Assembly: GCF_002312815.1 (NCBI RefSeq)
Contig: NZ_NKQJ01000013.1
Span: 110,723 to 152,692, forward strand
Reading direction: 5' to 3'
Origin: Agaribacterium haliotis
GTDB lineage: Bacteria; Pseudomonadota; Gammaproteobacteria; Pseudomonadales; Cellvibrionaceae
DNA: 41,970 nt
The notes under the pieces are model-generated. The model was given only the letters and a program-made list of their open reading frames with translations. It did not search any database and was not told the origin of the DNA. Shown piece after piece: positions 8,032-15,965 of the stretch (position 1 is its first letter; each line of letters begins with the position of its first letter). Both the position numbers and the translations under genes were made by a program.

Positions 8032-11000
8032 ATGAAAAATAACTCTTATAGCTCAAATCGAAGAGTTTTACGAAAACACCTTTTAACGGCTGTGTTTTTA
8101 TTGCCCTTTGTTTCTGTGTGTTCTGCTCACGCACAAACTGTCGATCAGTACAACGCATTGCCTCCTACACTTTCGGAGAACGTGGCGCCGCTAATTATGT
8201 TGGCGATGTCAGTTGATCATCAGCTTTTTTATAAAGCTTATAGTGATTTTGAAGATGTTGATGGCGATGGTATTGTCGATACGACGTATACAAATAATAT
8301 TGAGTATGCCGGCTACTTTGATTCAAGTCTCTGTTACACCTATAGTTCGGCTGCTCAAGTTTTTAGCCCATCTTCAATTATCTCTCACACCACTGCTGGC
8401 GGAGCTATTACGTCGCGAGGTTATTGTAATAGCGGCCTGGGCGTAACAAACGAGTGGAGCGGCAACTTCCTAAACTGGGCGACGATGACGCGTATCGACG
8501 AAGTGCGCTCTATTCTCTACGGCGGTTATCGTTTTACCGATACCGAAAGTGCGACCGTACTTGAGCGCTCTTATTTGCCCAACGATGCGCACAGCTTTGC
8601 AAAATACTATAACGGTACGGATGTGCGCGGTTTGGCACCGTTCGGCAATGTCGGTACGGGCGTTGATAACAGCGAAGATGTAGGCATTACAATTTGTAAT
8701 ACGACCTATTATAACGGCAGTCAGCGTTCGCAAAATGTGACAGCACCGCCTCTTGCTCGAGCTGTACGCGGTAACTATTCGCTGTGGGCTGCTAATGAGC
8801 GAGCTCAATGCCTGTTTAATGAAGAGTACTCTACCGGTAATGCCAATAACAAATCCTTATCCGGTATTCAGGCTCACAGTAATAACCCAACCAATTCAGA
8901 CAAGGCACAACAGGCAAATGGCCAGACAATTGGCGATTATGTTGTGCGAGTAAAGGTTTGTGAGCCTGGTTTTGTTGGTTTTGATAATTCGTCTCACGAC
9001 TGTCAGGAATATACCGCGGGCAACTTTAAACCTACCGGGTTGTTGCAAGAGTTTGGTGAGGATGATTCAGCCGTATGGGGTTTGATGTCTGGGTCTTATA
9101 CCAAAAATAAATCCGGTGGGGTGTTGCGTAAAGACATTGGCACCATAACCAATGAAATTAATGATAACGGAACCTTTAAGGCGACCCCAGCCGATGGCGG
9201 TATTATCAAATCCTTAGATTCGCTGCGTATCGCTAACTACAGTGTCTCTGATAGTTATATTTATAACAATGCGGATAACTGCGCTTGGGGGCTTAATTAT
9301 TTTAATGACGGTAGCTGCTCGAACTGGGGTAACCCCTTTTCTGAAATCATGCAGGAGTGTTATCGCTATTTTGCCAATCAAAATCCCAATGCTCAGTTTA
9401 ATGCAAACGACACAACTTTATTTTCCGACCTTAAAACAGATACGAGCTGGAATAACCCCCTGTCTTTGGATACAGCTTGTGCAAAACTGAATGTTATTGC
9501 TTTTAACGCAAGTACAATTTCTTATGACGCGGATCAGTTAGCCTCTGGCGTGGCAAGCAAAACGGATGTTGTTGGCAATACTGAGATCGAGAGCGCCAGT
9601 CAGTATTTTGTTGGTGAAAACGGCACCAATAACGACCAGCTCTGCACGCCGAAATATATTGCAAACCTTTCATCTGTGCGCGGAACTTGCCCCGATGCAC
9701 CGCGCTTAAGTGGCTCTTACAACGTTGCAGGTTTGGCCTACGATGCCTTTACTCGAGATATTCGCGGTGATTTACCCGGTGAGCAGCACGTGACAACTTG
9801 GGGTGTGGATCTAGCGCCGGGCGTGCCGAAGGTAACGGTTGATGTTCCCGGCGGCGCAGGTAAACAAGTATCGATTTTGCCTGCGTGTCGAAACCAATCA
9901 ATCAACGGCAACTGTGGTTTGGTTGATTTTAAAATTGTAAGCCAGTCATTTGATGGTACTACGTCAAGAGGGTCGTTTTACGTCAACTGGGAAGATAGTG
10001 AGCAGGGCGGTGACTATGACCAGGATATGTACGGTGTTATTAGTTACGAGCTGACCAACAGCACACTTAGAGTTACCAGTAATGTGATTAGTGAATCGAC
10101 CACGTTTCGCATGGGCTTTGGTTATATCCTGGGTGGAACAACCTCAGACGGTTTTAAGGTGCACTCGGGTATTGGTGGCTTTAATGGAGGGGGCTGCTCA
10201 AATTGTAATGTCTGGAATAACGCCTCGACACGTCAGTACTCGGTAGGTGCATCGAGCGCTCAATTTTTACAGCCACCACTTTATTACGCGGCGAAATGGG
10301 GCGGTTTTGATGACCGCGATAACAACGGTTTGCCGAGTGTAACCATGAACGCTTCGGATAACTCCGAGTGGGATACCGATGGTGATGGCAAGCCGGACAA
10401 CTATGTGTTGGCGATTAACCCTGTTGAGCTTAAACGCAGTATGCGAGCGTTGATTACCCAGATTGTCGAGCGCACAGCCTCTGGTACAGCCGCGGCAGTG
10501 AGTGCCCAGACCGGTAACGGCGAAGGGGCTATTTATCAGGCTTCTTATACGCCTCGGGTAAAAGAAGCTGGCAGCGACTACGTAACATGGGCCGGTAGTT
10601 TAAGGGCTTTTTTCCGGGATCGTTATGGGCGCATCAGGCAAGACAGCAATACCAATGGCGCTCTGGATGTTGACGACCGAGAAATAAAGTTTATCTACGA
10701 TAGTTCAGAACAGTCGACATTTATTCAGGCGTATGTGGCCAATGCCGACGGTACCACAGGGGCTCCCGAAGGAGGGCGTATTGATTTAACCGATACCGCC
10801 GCTGCCAAACCTATTTGGGATGCGCAGCAGCAGTTGTCTGCGTTAACAAGCTTAACAAGCAATCGAAGTTACACAAGTTCAGCGGATAACGGCCGTTATA
10901 TTTTTACGTCGATCGATCGCTCTGGTACAAGCACAAATACGGCGCTGGACGGCCAGGTTATTTCACCTGGCGATGTTAAACCCAACGCGGGCCAAAGCGC

Positions 11001-13011
11001 CTCTGCGGACCAAACGTTTGCGTTTGAGGCCGATGAGTTTATGTTGACGGGTAATACCCAGAATGATTTTCGTTATCTTGGTTTGGACGCCTCTGCAAGC
11101 CAGACCCAAGTAAACGATTTGGTTAATTTCATACGCGGAGACGAAAGCATTAGTGGCATGCGCAATCGCAGTGCAGGCTCTAAGAAGTACTTACTTGGCG
11201 ATATTATTCACTCGTCTCCTACCGTTGTGTCCAGGCCCAACGATCGATATGACATTAAGTATCGCGACAAAACCTACGAAGCGTTCTTAAACCTTTATAA
11301 AAACAGACGCTCGGTTATTTATGTTGGTGCTAACGATGGCATGTTGCACGCGTTTAATGGCGGTTTCTTCAACTCGGCAACCAATAAATTTGATCTGAAA
11401 CGGACAAATGAAACGGAGCACCCTTTAGGGGCAGAGCTTTGGGCCTATGTTCCATTTAATCTGCTGCCACACTTAAAATGGCTGGCAGACGAAGACTACC
11501 CCCACGTTTATTATGTGGATGGCCCTGTACGCAGTTACGATGTAAATATCTTTCCTGCTGACCCGAATAAATACCCGGGAGGCTGGGGTACGATCTTAGT
11601 GGTAAGCATGCGTTTTGGTGGTGGTGATTACGCTTTTGATCACGACGGTGATGTATCTACGCCGAATATCACTACCCGTTCCGCTTATATCATTATGGAT
11701 GTTACAGACCCAGAGAGCCCTCCGGAGTTATTGGCCGAAATTACCGACGTCGATTTGGGTTTTACCTTATCTGAACCGACATTGGTAAAAAGAAGAAAAC
11801 GAGGAAGCTCCGGTGCTTTTTCAACGTCAGCAAATAACTCTTGGTACTTGTTGTTTGGTTCGGGCCCCGGTGGAAACACGGCTGCCGAGCGCAAGCAGGC
11901 TTTGCTTGAAGGTGTCAGTTTTAAATCACCTCACGCCTATGTGTTTGACCTTAGAAATAAAGAGTTGAATAAAATCGCCATCAATGACGAGGCAGGCATT
12001 CCCGAAGTGAATAGCTTTACTGGTGGTTTTGCTGCGGTTGATTGGGATGGAGACTATCAGGACGACGCAGCGTATTACGGTTTGGTTTCCGGTACGCCAG
12101 CTGCTCCGGGTGGCAAGCTAAAACGAGCCAAATTAGACTTTAATTCAGCTTCTTTGGTGAGGTCGTCGTCAAATTTCTCTACCGACTTATTTAATGATGC
12201 TTCTTTGCCATTTAGCGCAACACCAAGGACTTACCAAAGTGCGGACAATGAATGGTGGGTGTATGCGGGCACGGGGCGTTTTCTTGTCCCGGATGACAAT
12301 GAGTCAACCCAGCAGCAGTACTCTTTTGGTATTAAAGAGCCCCAAAATGTCAATGGCGTTAAGCCTCTGAATCAATATGTCGATCTTTATTACCTGCTCG
12401 ATACAACAACAATTGATGTTTATGAAGACGGTCGGGTTCGAGAAGACTTGGTCGGGGGTGTCACTTTGAATGCCGCTGGTCAATCAGAACCTTTAGGCAC
12501 CAATGGCCGCTATGAAGATGTTGAAGCGTTTGTTGCGGAGCATGCTTCGGGTTGGTATTTCAAGTTTGAATCTGCCCCAACCACTTTGAACAACCGTATT
12601 CGAAATACAACACGCTCGGCGATCAGCGGACGCTCGCTGTTTATGACTGCTTACGAGGCGACGGGGCAAGTTTGTGATTTGATCGGTCGGGCATACTTAT
12701 ATGCCCCGAGCTTGGAGGCGGGAATCCCTGCGCCGTATTCTCCGATTGGCACAGATTCAAATTACAAGTTAAGTGCCTCCGATCCAAATGACCCCGACCC
12801 GGAGCTGGTTATGCAGGGCACGGTGATTGGCAATGGCACGGCCTCAGATGCTGTGATTACACCTATTGAACCACCTGGTGATACACGACCCGGACCATGT
12901 GGCAACGTGAATGTGCAGACTGGTTCAGGTCAGGTCGCGAAAGAAGATATAAACTGCCCGGGTATAATTCCCGGCCGCCAAAGCTGGCGAGAAATTCCTG
13001 TAACTTGGTAA
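8032..13011 (+). CDS. pilY1: PilY1-like type IV pilus tip protein, 1659 aa (cassette B)
   Basis: A very large PilY1 (the P. aeruginosa protein is about 1160 aa). The signal peptide ends near SAHA (residue 35). Next, where canonical PilY1 has the von Willebrand A MIDAS DxSxS, this protein reads LIMLAMSVDHQLF, followed by an EF-hand-like DVDGDGIVD near residue 77. The expanded middle has several Cys pairs. The C-terminal propeller carries IRGDES, LGDIIHSSP, VIYVGANDGMLHAF (about residue 1095) and the calcium-loop-like DWDGDYQDDAAYYG (about 1337). It ends SWREIPVTW. Over the propeller it is clearly paralogous to the cassette A protein. There is no strong Shine-Dalgarno sequence before the ATG, but the signal peptide supports the start. 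An RGD triplet occurs at a PilY1-conserved place, so it need not mean integrin binding. Confidence 0.9.
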   Translation: MKNNSYSSNRRVLRKHLLTAVFLLPFVSVCSAHAQTVDQYNALPPTLSENVAPLIMLAMSVDHQLFYKAYSDFEDVDGDGIVDTTYTNNIEYAGYFDSSLCYTYSSAAQVFSPSSIISHTTAGGAITSRGYCNSGLGVTNEWSGNFLNWATMTRIDEVRSILYGGYRFTDTESATVLERSYLPNDAHSFAKYYNGTDVRGLAPFGNVGTGVDNSEDVGITICNTTYYNGSQRSQNVTAPPLARAVRGNYSLWAANERAQCLFNEEYSTGNANNKSLSGIQAHSNNPTNSDKAQQANGQTIGDYVVRVKVCEPGFVGFDNSSHDCQEYTAGNFKPTGLLQEFGEDDSAVWGLMSGSYTKNKSGGVLRKDIGTITNEINDNGTFKATPADGGIIKSLDSLRIANYSVSDSYIYNNADNCAWGLNYFNDGSCSNWGNPFSEIMQECYRYFANQNPNAQFNANDTTLFSDLKTDTSWNNPLSLDTACAKLNVIAFNASTISYDADQLASGVASKTDVVGNTEIESASQYFVGENGTNNDQLCTPKYIANLSSVRGTCPDAPRLSGSYNVAGLAYDAFTRDIRGDLPGEQHVTTWGVDLAPGVPKVTVDVPGGAGKQVSILPACRNQSINGNCGLVDFKIVSQSFDGTTSRGSFYVNWEDSEQGGDYDQDMYGVISYELTNSTLRVTSNVISESTTFRMGFGYILGGTTSDGFKVHSGIGGFNGGGCSNCNVWNNASTRQYSVGASSAQFLQPPLYYAAKWGGFDDRDNNGLPSVTMNASDNSEWDTDGDGKPDNYVLAINPVELKRSMRALITQIVERTASGTAAAVSAQTGNGEGAIYQASYTPRVKEAGSDYVTWAGSLRAFFRDRYGRIRQDSNTNGALDVDDREIKFIYDSSEQSTFIQAYVANADGTTGAPEGGRIDLTDTAAAKPIWDAQQQLSALTSLTSNRSYTSSADNGRYIFTSIDRSGTSTNTALDGQVISPGDVKPNAGQSASADQTFAFEADEFMLTGNTQNDFRYLGLDASASQTQVNDLVNFIRGDESISGMRNRSAGSKKYLLGDIIHSSPTVVSRPNDRYDIKYRDKTYEAFLNLYKNRRSVIYVGANDGMLHAFNGGFFNSATNKFDLKRTNETEHPLGAELWAYVPFNLLPHLKWLADEDYPHVYYVDGPVRSYDVNIFPADPNKYPGGWGTILVVSMRFGGGDYAFDHDGDVSTPNITTRSAYIIMDVTDPESPPELLAEITDVDLGFTLSEPTLVKRRKRGSSGAFSTSANNSWYLLFGSGPGGNTAAERKQALLEGVSFKSPHAYVFDLRNKELNKIAINDEAGIPEVNSFTGGFAAVDWDGDYQDDAAYYGLVSGTPAAPGGKLKRAKLDFNSASLVRSSSNFSTDLFNDASLPFSATPRTYQSADNEWWVYAGTGRFLVPDDNESTQQQYSFGIKEPQNVNGVKPLNQYVDLYYLLDTTTIDVYEDGRVREDLVGGVTLNAAGQSEPLGTNGRYEDVEAFVAEHASGWYFKFESAPTTLNNRIRNTTRSAISGRSLFMTAYEATGQVCDLIGRAYLYAPSLEAGIPAPYSPIGTDSNYKLSASDPNDPDPELVMQGTVIGNGTASDAVITPIEPPGDTRPGPCGNVNVQTGSGQVAKEDINCPGIIPGRQSWREIPVTW

Positions 13012-13021
13012 GTCATTTATT

Positions 13022-13438
13022 ATGAAAAAACGACAATATGGTTTTACCTTAATCGAGCTTATGATTGTAGTGGCGATTATCGGTATTATTGCAGCGGTGG
13101 CCTACCCGAGCTACCAGGATTCCATTCGCAAATCCAAGCGCGCTGATGGTAAAGATGCTTTGTTAAAAGCAGTGGCAAAGCAGGAGCAGTTCTATTTTGC
13201 CTCCAATGCCTACTCGAATGACATTGCAGATCTCGGCGGTGCAAATTCTCCAGAAGGGCACTACACAATCGCTGTATCGACGCTGCCTTGTAATAGCGAC
13301 CAGTGTTTTACTTTAACGGCAAGCCCCCAGGGCAGCCAGGCAGCCGATACCACGTGCGCTTCTTTGGCGGTGGATAGCCTCGGGCGAAAGTCAGCTAAAG
13401 ATAGTTCCGGCAGCGACACGGCGGCTATTTGCTGGTAG
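13022..13438 (+). CDS. pilE: PilE-like minor type IV pilin (cassette B)
   Basis: A 138-residue prepilin with leader MKKRQYG, cleaved before FTLIELMIVVAIIGIIAAVAYPSYQDSIRKSKRADGK. This is a textbook PilE/PilA N-terminus with Glu+5 and Pro22. The small head has two Cys pairs, one in LPCNSDQCF and one formed by TTCASL and the C-terminal AICW. It starts 10 bp after pilY1 and is followed by a strong terminator. It belongs to the set of minor pilins that initiate and cap the fibre; it could also be a low-abundance fibre subunit. Confidence 0.9.
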   Translation: MKKRQYGFTLIELMIVVAIIGIIAAVAYPSYQDSIRKSKRADGKDALLKAVAKQEQFYFASNAYSNDIADLGGANSPEGHYTIAVSTLPCNSDQCFTLTASPQGSQAADTTCASLAVDSLGRKSAKDSSGSDTAAICW

Positions 13439-13450
13439 CTGTATGTTAGC

Positions 13451-13503
13451 GGCAGCGCTGTGAACTGAAGTTCGCAGCGCTGCCTTTTGTTGTGTCTTTC
13501 TTT
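13451..13503 (+). terminator. Rho-independent terminator after cassette B
   Basis: Long inverted repeat 13451-13484. GGCAGCGCTG pairs with CAGCGCTGCC, the stem continues through one T-G pair into GAACT/AGTTC, and the loop is tiny. It is followed by TTTTGTTGTGTCTTTCTTT. It closes the operon 12 bp after the pilE stop. Confidence 0.8.
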
Positions 13504-13592
13504 ATACCTTCGTAGTCCGGCAGCGTCTCTTTTACGCGCTCTCTTTTTGTTGCCGACAGCCGTACCAATTTAACTGTTCTGGCCCTGGCAAA

Positions 13593-13620
13593 TTGGCGGG
13601 CCTAAACTATCTTCTAGTAT
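13593..13620 (+). promoter_or_regulatory. Possible promoter of cassette C
   Basis: TTGGCG at 13593-13598 and TAGTAT at 13615-13620, 16 bp apart, lie about 95 bp before pilV. They fall after the cassette B terminator, where a new promoter is needed. The match is moderate only. Confidence 0.3.
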
Positions 13621-13713
13621 TAGGGCTGCGCTTATGCTTTATGTGCAGCCTGATAGCCAAGTCCAGGGAGGGCCTGGCTGAGCCAGAAAATAGAGCTTCG
13701 AAAGGAATCGTAT

Positions 13714-14244
13714 ATGCTCGTTTCTACAAACTGCACTTGTTGTAGCAGTTCTGCTTCGCGCCTGCCTTGTCAGGCTGGCGCCACCATGATCGAAACGCTG
13801 GTTGCGTTTTTTCTTCTTGCCTTTGCTTTGCTCGGCGTGCTTTCGATGCAAGTTCAAAGTGTTAAAAGTGTTCAGCGCGCTTATTTTTCCAGTATTGCCC
13901 CGCTGTTGGCGGCGGATATGGTCGAGCGTATTTATGCCCATAACAATGTCGATGACATAAATGATAACGCTAGTTTTAACGGGGTTAGCACCCATAGCGC
14001 AAGTGCGGCACCTGACTGCCGAGGCGGCTGTGATAAAACAGCTCAGAAAAACTTAATTGTCGCCGAGTGGGCCAGACAGATTAAAACACAATTACCGATG
14101 GGGCTCGGGGTAGTTAAATATGGCGCTGATATATACACCGTTACGGTTATGTGGGACAGCGAAGGGCTTCAGCCCTCGGGCAAGGCCTGCGGGCCGGACC
14201 CGGCCGTGGATCTGGCTTGTTATTCGCTAGAGCTAAAGCTGTGA
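13714..14244 (+). CDS. pilV: PilV minor pilin (cassette C)
   Basis: A 176-residue prepilin with AAAGGA about 9 bp upstream of the ATG. The leader is unusually long, Ser- and Cys-rich (about 23 residues ending QAG). It is cleaved before ATMIETLVAFFLLAFALLGVLSMQ, with Glu+5 and the PilV-type helix. The head has Cys pairs at PDCRGGC and at ACGPDPAVDLAC. This gene opens cassette C; unlike cassette B there is no GspH-type gene directly before it. Its stop codon overlaps a potential GTG start of pilW, indicating coupled translation. Confidence 0.85.
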   Translation: MLVSTNCTCCSSSASRLPCQAGATMIETLVAFFLLAFALLGVLSMQVQSVKSVQRAYFSSIAPLLAADMVERIYAHNNVDDINDNASFNGVSTHSASAAPDCRGGCDKTAQKNLIVAEWARQIKTQLPMGLGVVKYGADIYTVTVMWDSEGLQPSGKACGPDPAVDLACYSLELKL

Positions 14245-14246
14245 AT

Positions 14247-15326
14247 ATGGGCATAGAGAAAAAACTCCAGCGTCCGTATTTTAATCTGCGTGGTATGACC
14301 CTGGTTGAGCTTCTGCTTGCAATGGCGATTGCCGCAGTCATTTTATCTGGTGTTCTTCAGCTTTACGCCAGTTCCGTACAAAACAATCGCGTTGTTTTGT
14401 CTTCTTCGATTATTCAAGAAAACGCACGCTTTGCTTTTAGTTTATTAGAGAGAGACCTTATCCAGGCCGGCGCCGGTGGCTGCTTTAGCATGACCAGCGC
14501 TGAAACCAGGCAGCGCATGGTTAACGCATTAAAAATCAATACTGGCAAAAATAATGAGTTTGATTTTTCCCGCGCTGTATTGGGGCAAGATGATGTTGGG
14601 AAAAATGGCTCAGATAGATTGACGGTTCGATTTTTTGATCACAAACAGCGTATCTTAATTACCGCTTACGGTGGCGATAATTCAGGTGTGCTGAGGCTCG
14701 ATACCGCAGATAAAGACTACTGGAGTTTAAAGCAGGGTGACATTGTCTACATCGCAAATTGTGCTCGCGCTGCGGTGTTTATGCTTACCAATGTTCCGGC
14801 GGGCGATGGTGTTATTAACTTTTCAACGCATAGCGCGGCGCCGGCTAATCATGCGATGAACCCCGGGCAGGAAAACAGCACCCTGGATTTAAAGTTCGGT
14901 GATCGTTTTGTGGTGGACGAAAATACGCTCGATAGCAATATGGCGAACGGCTCTTTGGCTTATCTCTATGCCGGGGACAGTCGTGTTATCTATAAAATTG
15001 ACAACAGTGCCAATGCAAATTCTCTGGGCGGGACTTGTACGGGCTCACAACCTCAGTACTGTGCTTTATTTCGCAACAATGAAGAGCTTGTTGAGGGTGT
15101 GCATCAGTTTGATGTGCTGTATGGCTGGCAGGATGGAAATGAGGTATTGCGCTATGGCGACTGGGCCGCTGTTAACAACGCTGGTGCTGAACTATCAATA
15201 GACCGTATTCAGATATCGTTAGCTTTTAATTCCCTTGATCACGTCGCTAAGTCAATAACACAGAGCCCCATGGTCAAACAGATAACGAGGGTTTTTATGC
15301 TTCGCAATCAGCTTCCGGTGTATTGA
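14247..15326 (+). CDS. pilW: PilW minor pilin (cassette C)
   Basis: About 359 residues. The open frame extends upstream to 14151 inside pilV, but that part is read-through. Credible starts are ATG 14247 (used here) or GTG 14241, which overlaps the pilV stop. The leader ends LRG before MTLVELLLAMAIAAVILSGVLQLY (Glu+5 present). PilW features follow: IIQENARFAFSLLERDLIQAG after the helix, EGVHQFDVLYGWQDG near residue 300, and a C-terminal MVKQITRVFMLRNQ. These blocks align in order with the cassette B PilW. It functions in the tip-priming minor pilin complex. Confidence 0.88.
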   Translation: MGIEKKLQRPYFNLRGMTLVELLLAMAIAAVILSGVLQLYASSVQNNRVVLSSSIIQENARFAFSLLERDLIQAGAGGCFSMTSAETRQRMVNALKINTGKNNEFDFSRAVLGQDDVGKNGSDRLTVRFFDHKQRILITAYGGDNSGVLRLDTADKDYWSLKQGDIVYIANCARAAVFMLTNVPAGDGVINFSTHSAAPANHAMNPGQENSTLDLKFGDRFVVDENTLDSNMANGSLAYLYAGDSRVIYKIDNSANANSLGGTCTGSQPQYCALFRNNEELVEGVHQFDVLYGWQDGNEVLRYGDWAAVNNAGAELSIDRIQISLAFNSLDHVAKSITQSPMVKQITRVFMLRNQLPVY

Positions 15327-15334
15327 GGTGGTAT

Positions 15335-15952
15335 GTGAAAATAGCCTTGAGCCATCGCGGCGCCACACTAGTGATTACGCTGATTATTTTGCTGGTCATG
15401 TCTATGGCTGCACTGTCGGCCATGCAAGGGCTTACGTTACAGCAGCGCATGGCGGCCAACCTTCGTCAACACGTACTTGCACAAAGTGCCGCAGAGTTCG
15501 TGTTAAAGAATGCTGAAAGCTACTTGTTGGCCAATCTCAAACAAAGCTCGGATGTGAATAGCTTATTTTCCGGTGACTCAGGGCTTTATGCTGTGGTTCC
15601 CCGGCCCTCGGCGCCGATTGCCCAGAAGAGTAAGAGCTTTGATGTCAATATAGATTCCAGCTGGACGGCAAATAACTCTGTTGCCGTTCCCGGTTTAAGT
15701 AAAACGGCCTTGTTTGAACAGGCTGCCGTCACGGCCAAAGACCCTCGCTATATTATTGAATATATTGGTCGGGGCAGTGTGCGAGCTAGCGCGACGACGG
15801 CCGTAAGTCTTAATCTCGGCGCTCAACAGTTAAGTGTGGAGCCGTTCTTTTTTCGCATAACGGCGATCGGTTGGGCGCGCGATGAGCGTATCTATAGCGT
15901 ATTAGAAAGTGTCTTTCGTACCGGTTACGGCGATGGCAGTTTTGAATACTAA
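15335..15952 (+). CDS. pilX: PilX minor pilin (cassette C)
   Basis: 205 residues from GTG 15335, chosen because GAGGTGG lies 4 to 10 bp upstream; an in-frame TTG at 15323 overlaps the pilW stop but has no ribosome site. The N-terminus, SHRG before ATLVITLIILLVMSMAALSAMQG, is the classic PilX form without Glu+5. It is followed by LQQRMAANLRQHVLAQSAAEFVLKNAE, the conserved amphipathic helix. The rest is a small domain ending in a Tyr/Gly-rich tail. It lies 13 bp before pilY1 in the same order as P. aeruginosa pilX-pilY1. Confidence 0.87.
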   Translation: MKIALSHRGATLVITLIILLVMSMAALSAMQGLTLQQRMAANLRQHVLAQSAAEFVLKNAESYLLANLKQSSDVNSLFSGDSGLYAVVPRPSAPIAQKSKSFDVNIDSSWTANNSVAVPGLSKTALFEQAAVTAKDPRYIIEYIGRGSVRASATTAVSLNLGAQQLSVEPFFFRITAIGWARDERIYSVLESVFRTGYGDGSFEY

Positions 15953-15965
15953 CTTGGTGGACTGT

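Noticed and set aside
11143-11154. RGD triplet in PilY1 as a host integrin-binding site
   Set aside because: The triplet lies in a block (IRGD/E…LGDI) common to PilY1 proteins; nothing else suggests a host-associated organism.
14151-14246. Upstream extension of the cassette C pilW frame
   Set aside because: It overlaps the end of pilV in another frame and precedes the prepilin leader; starts at 14241/14247 fit better.
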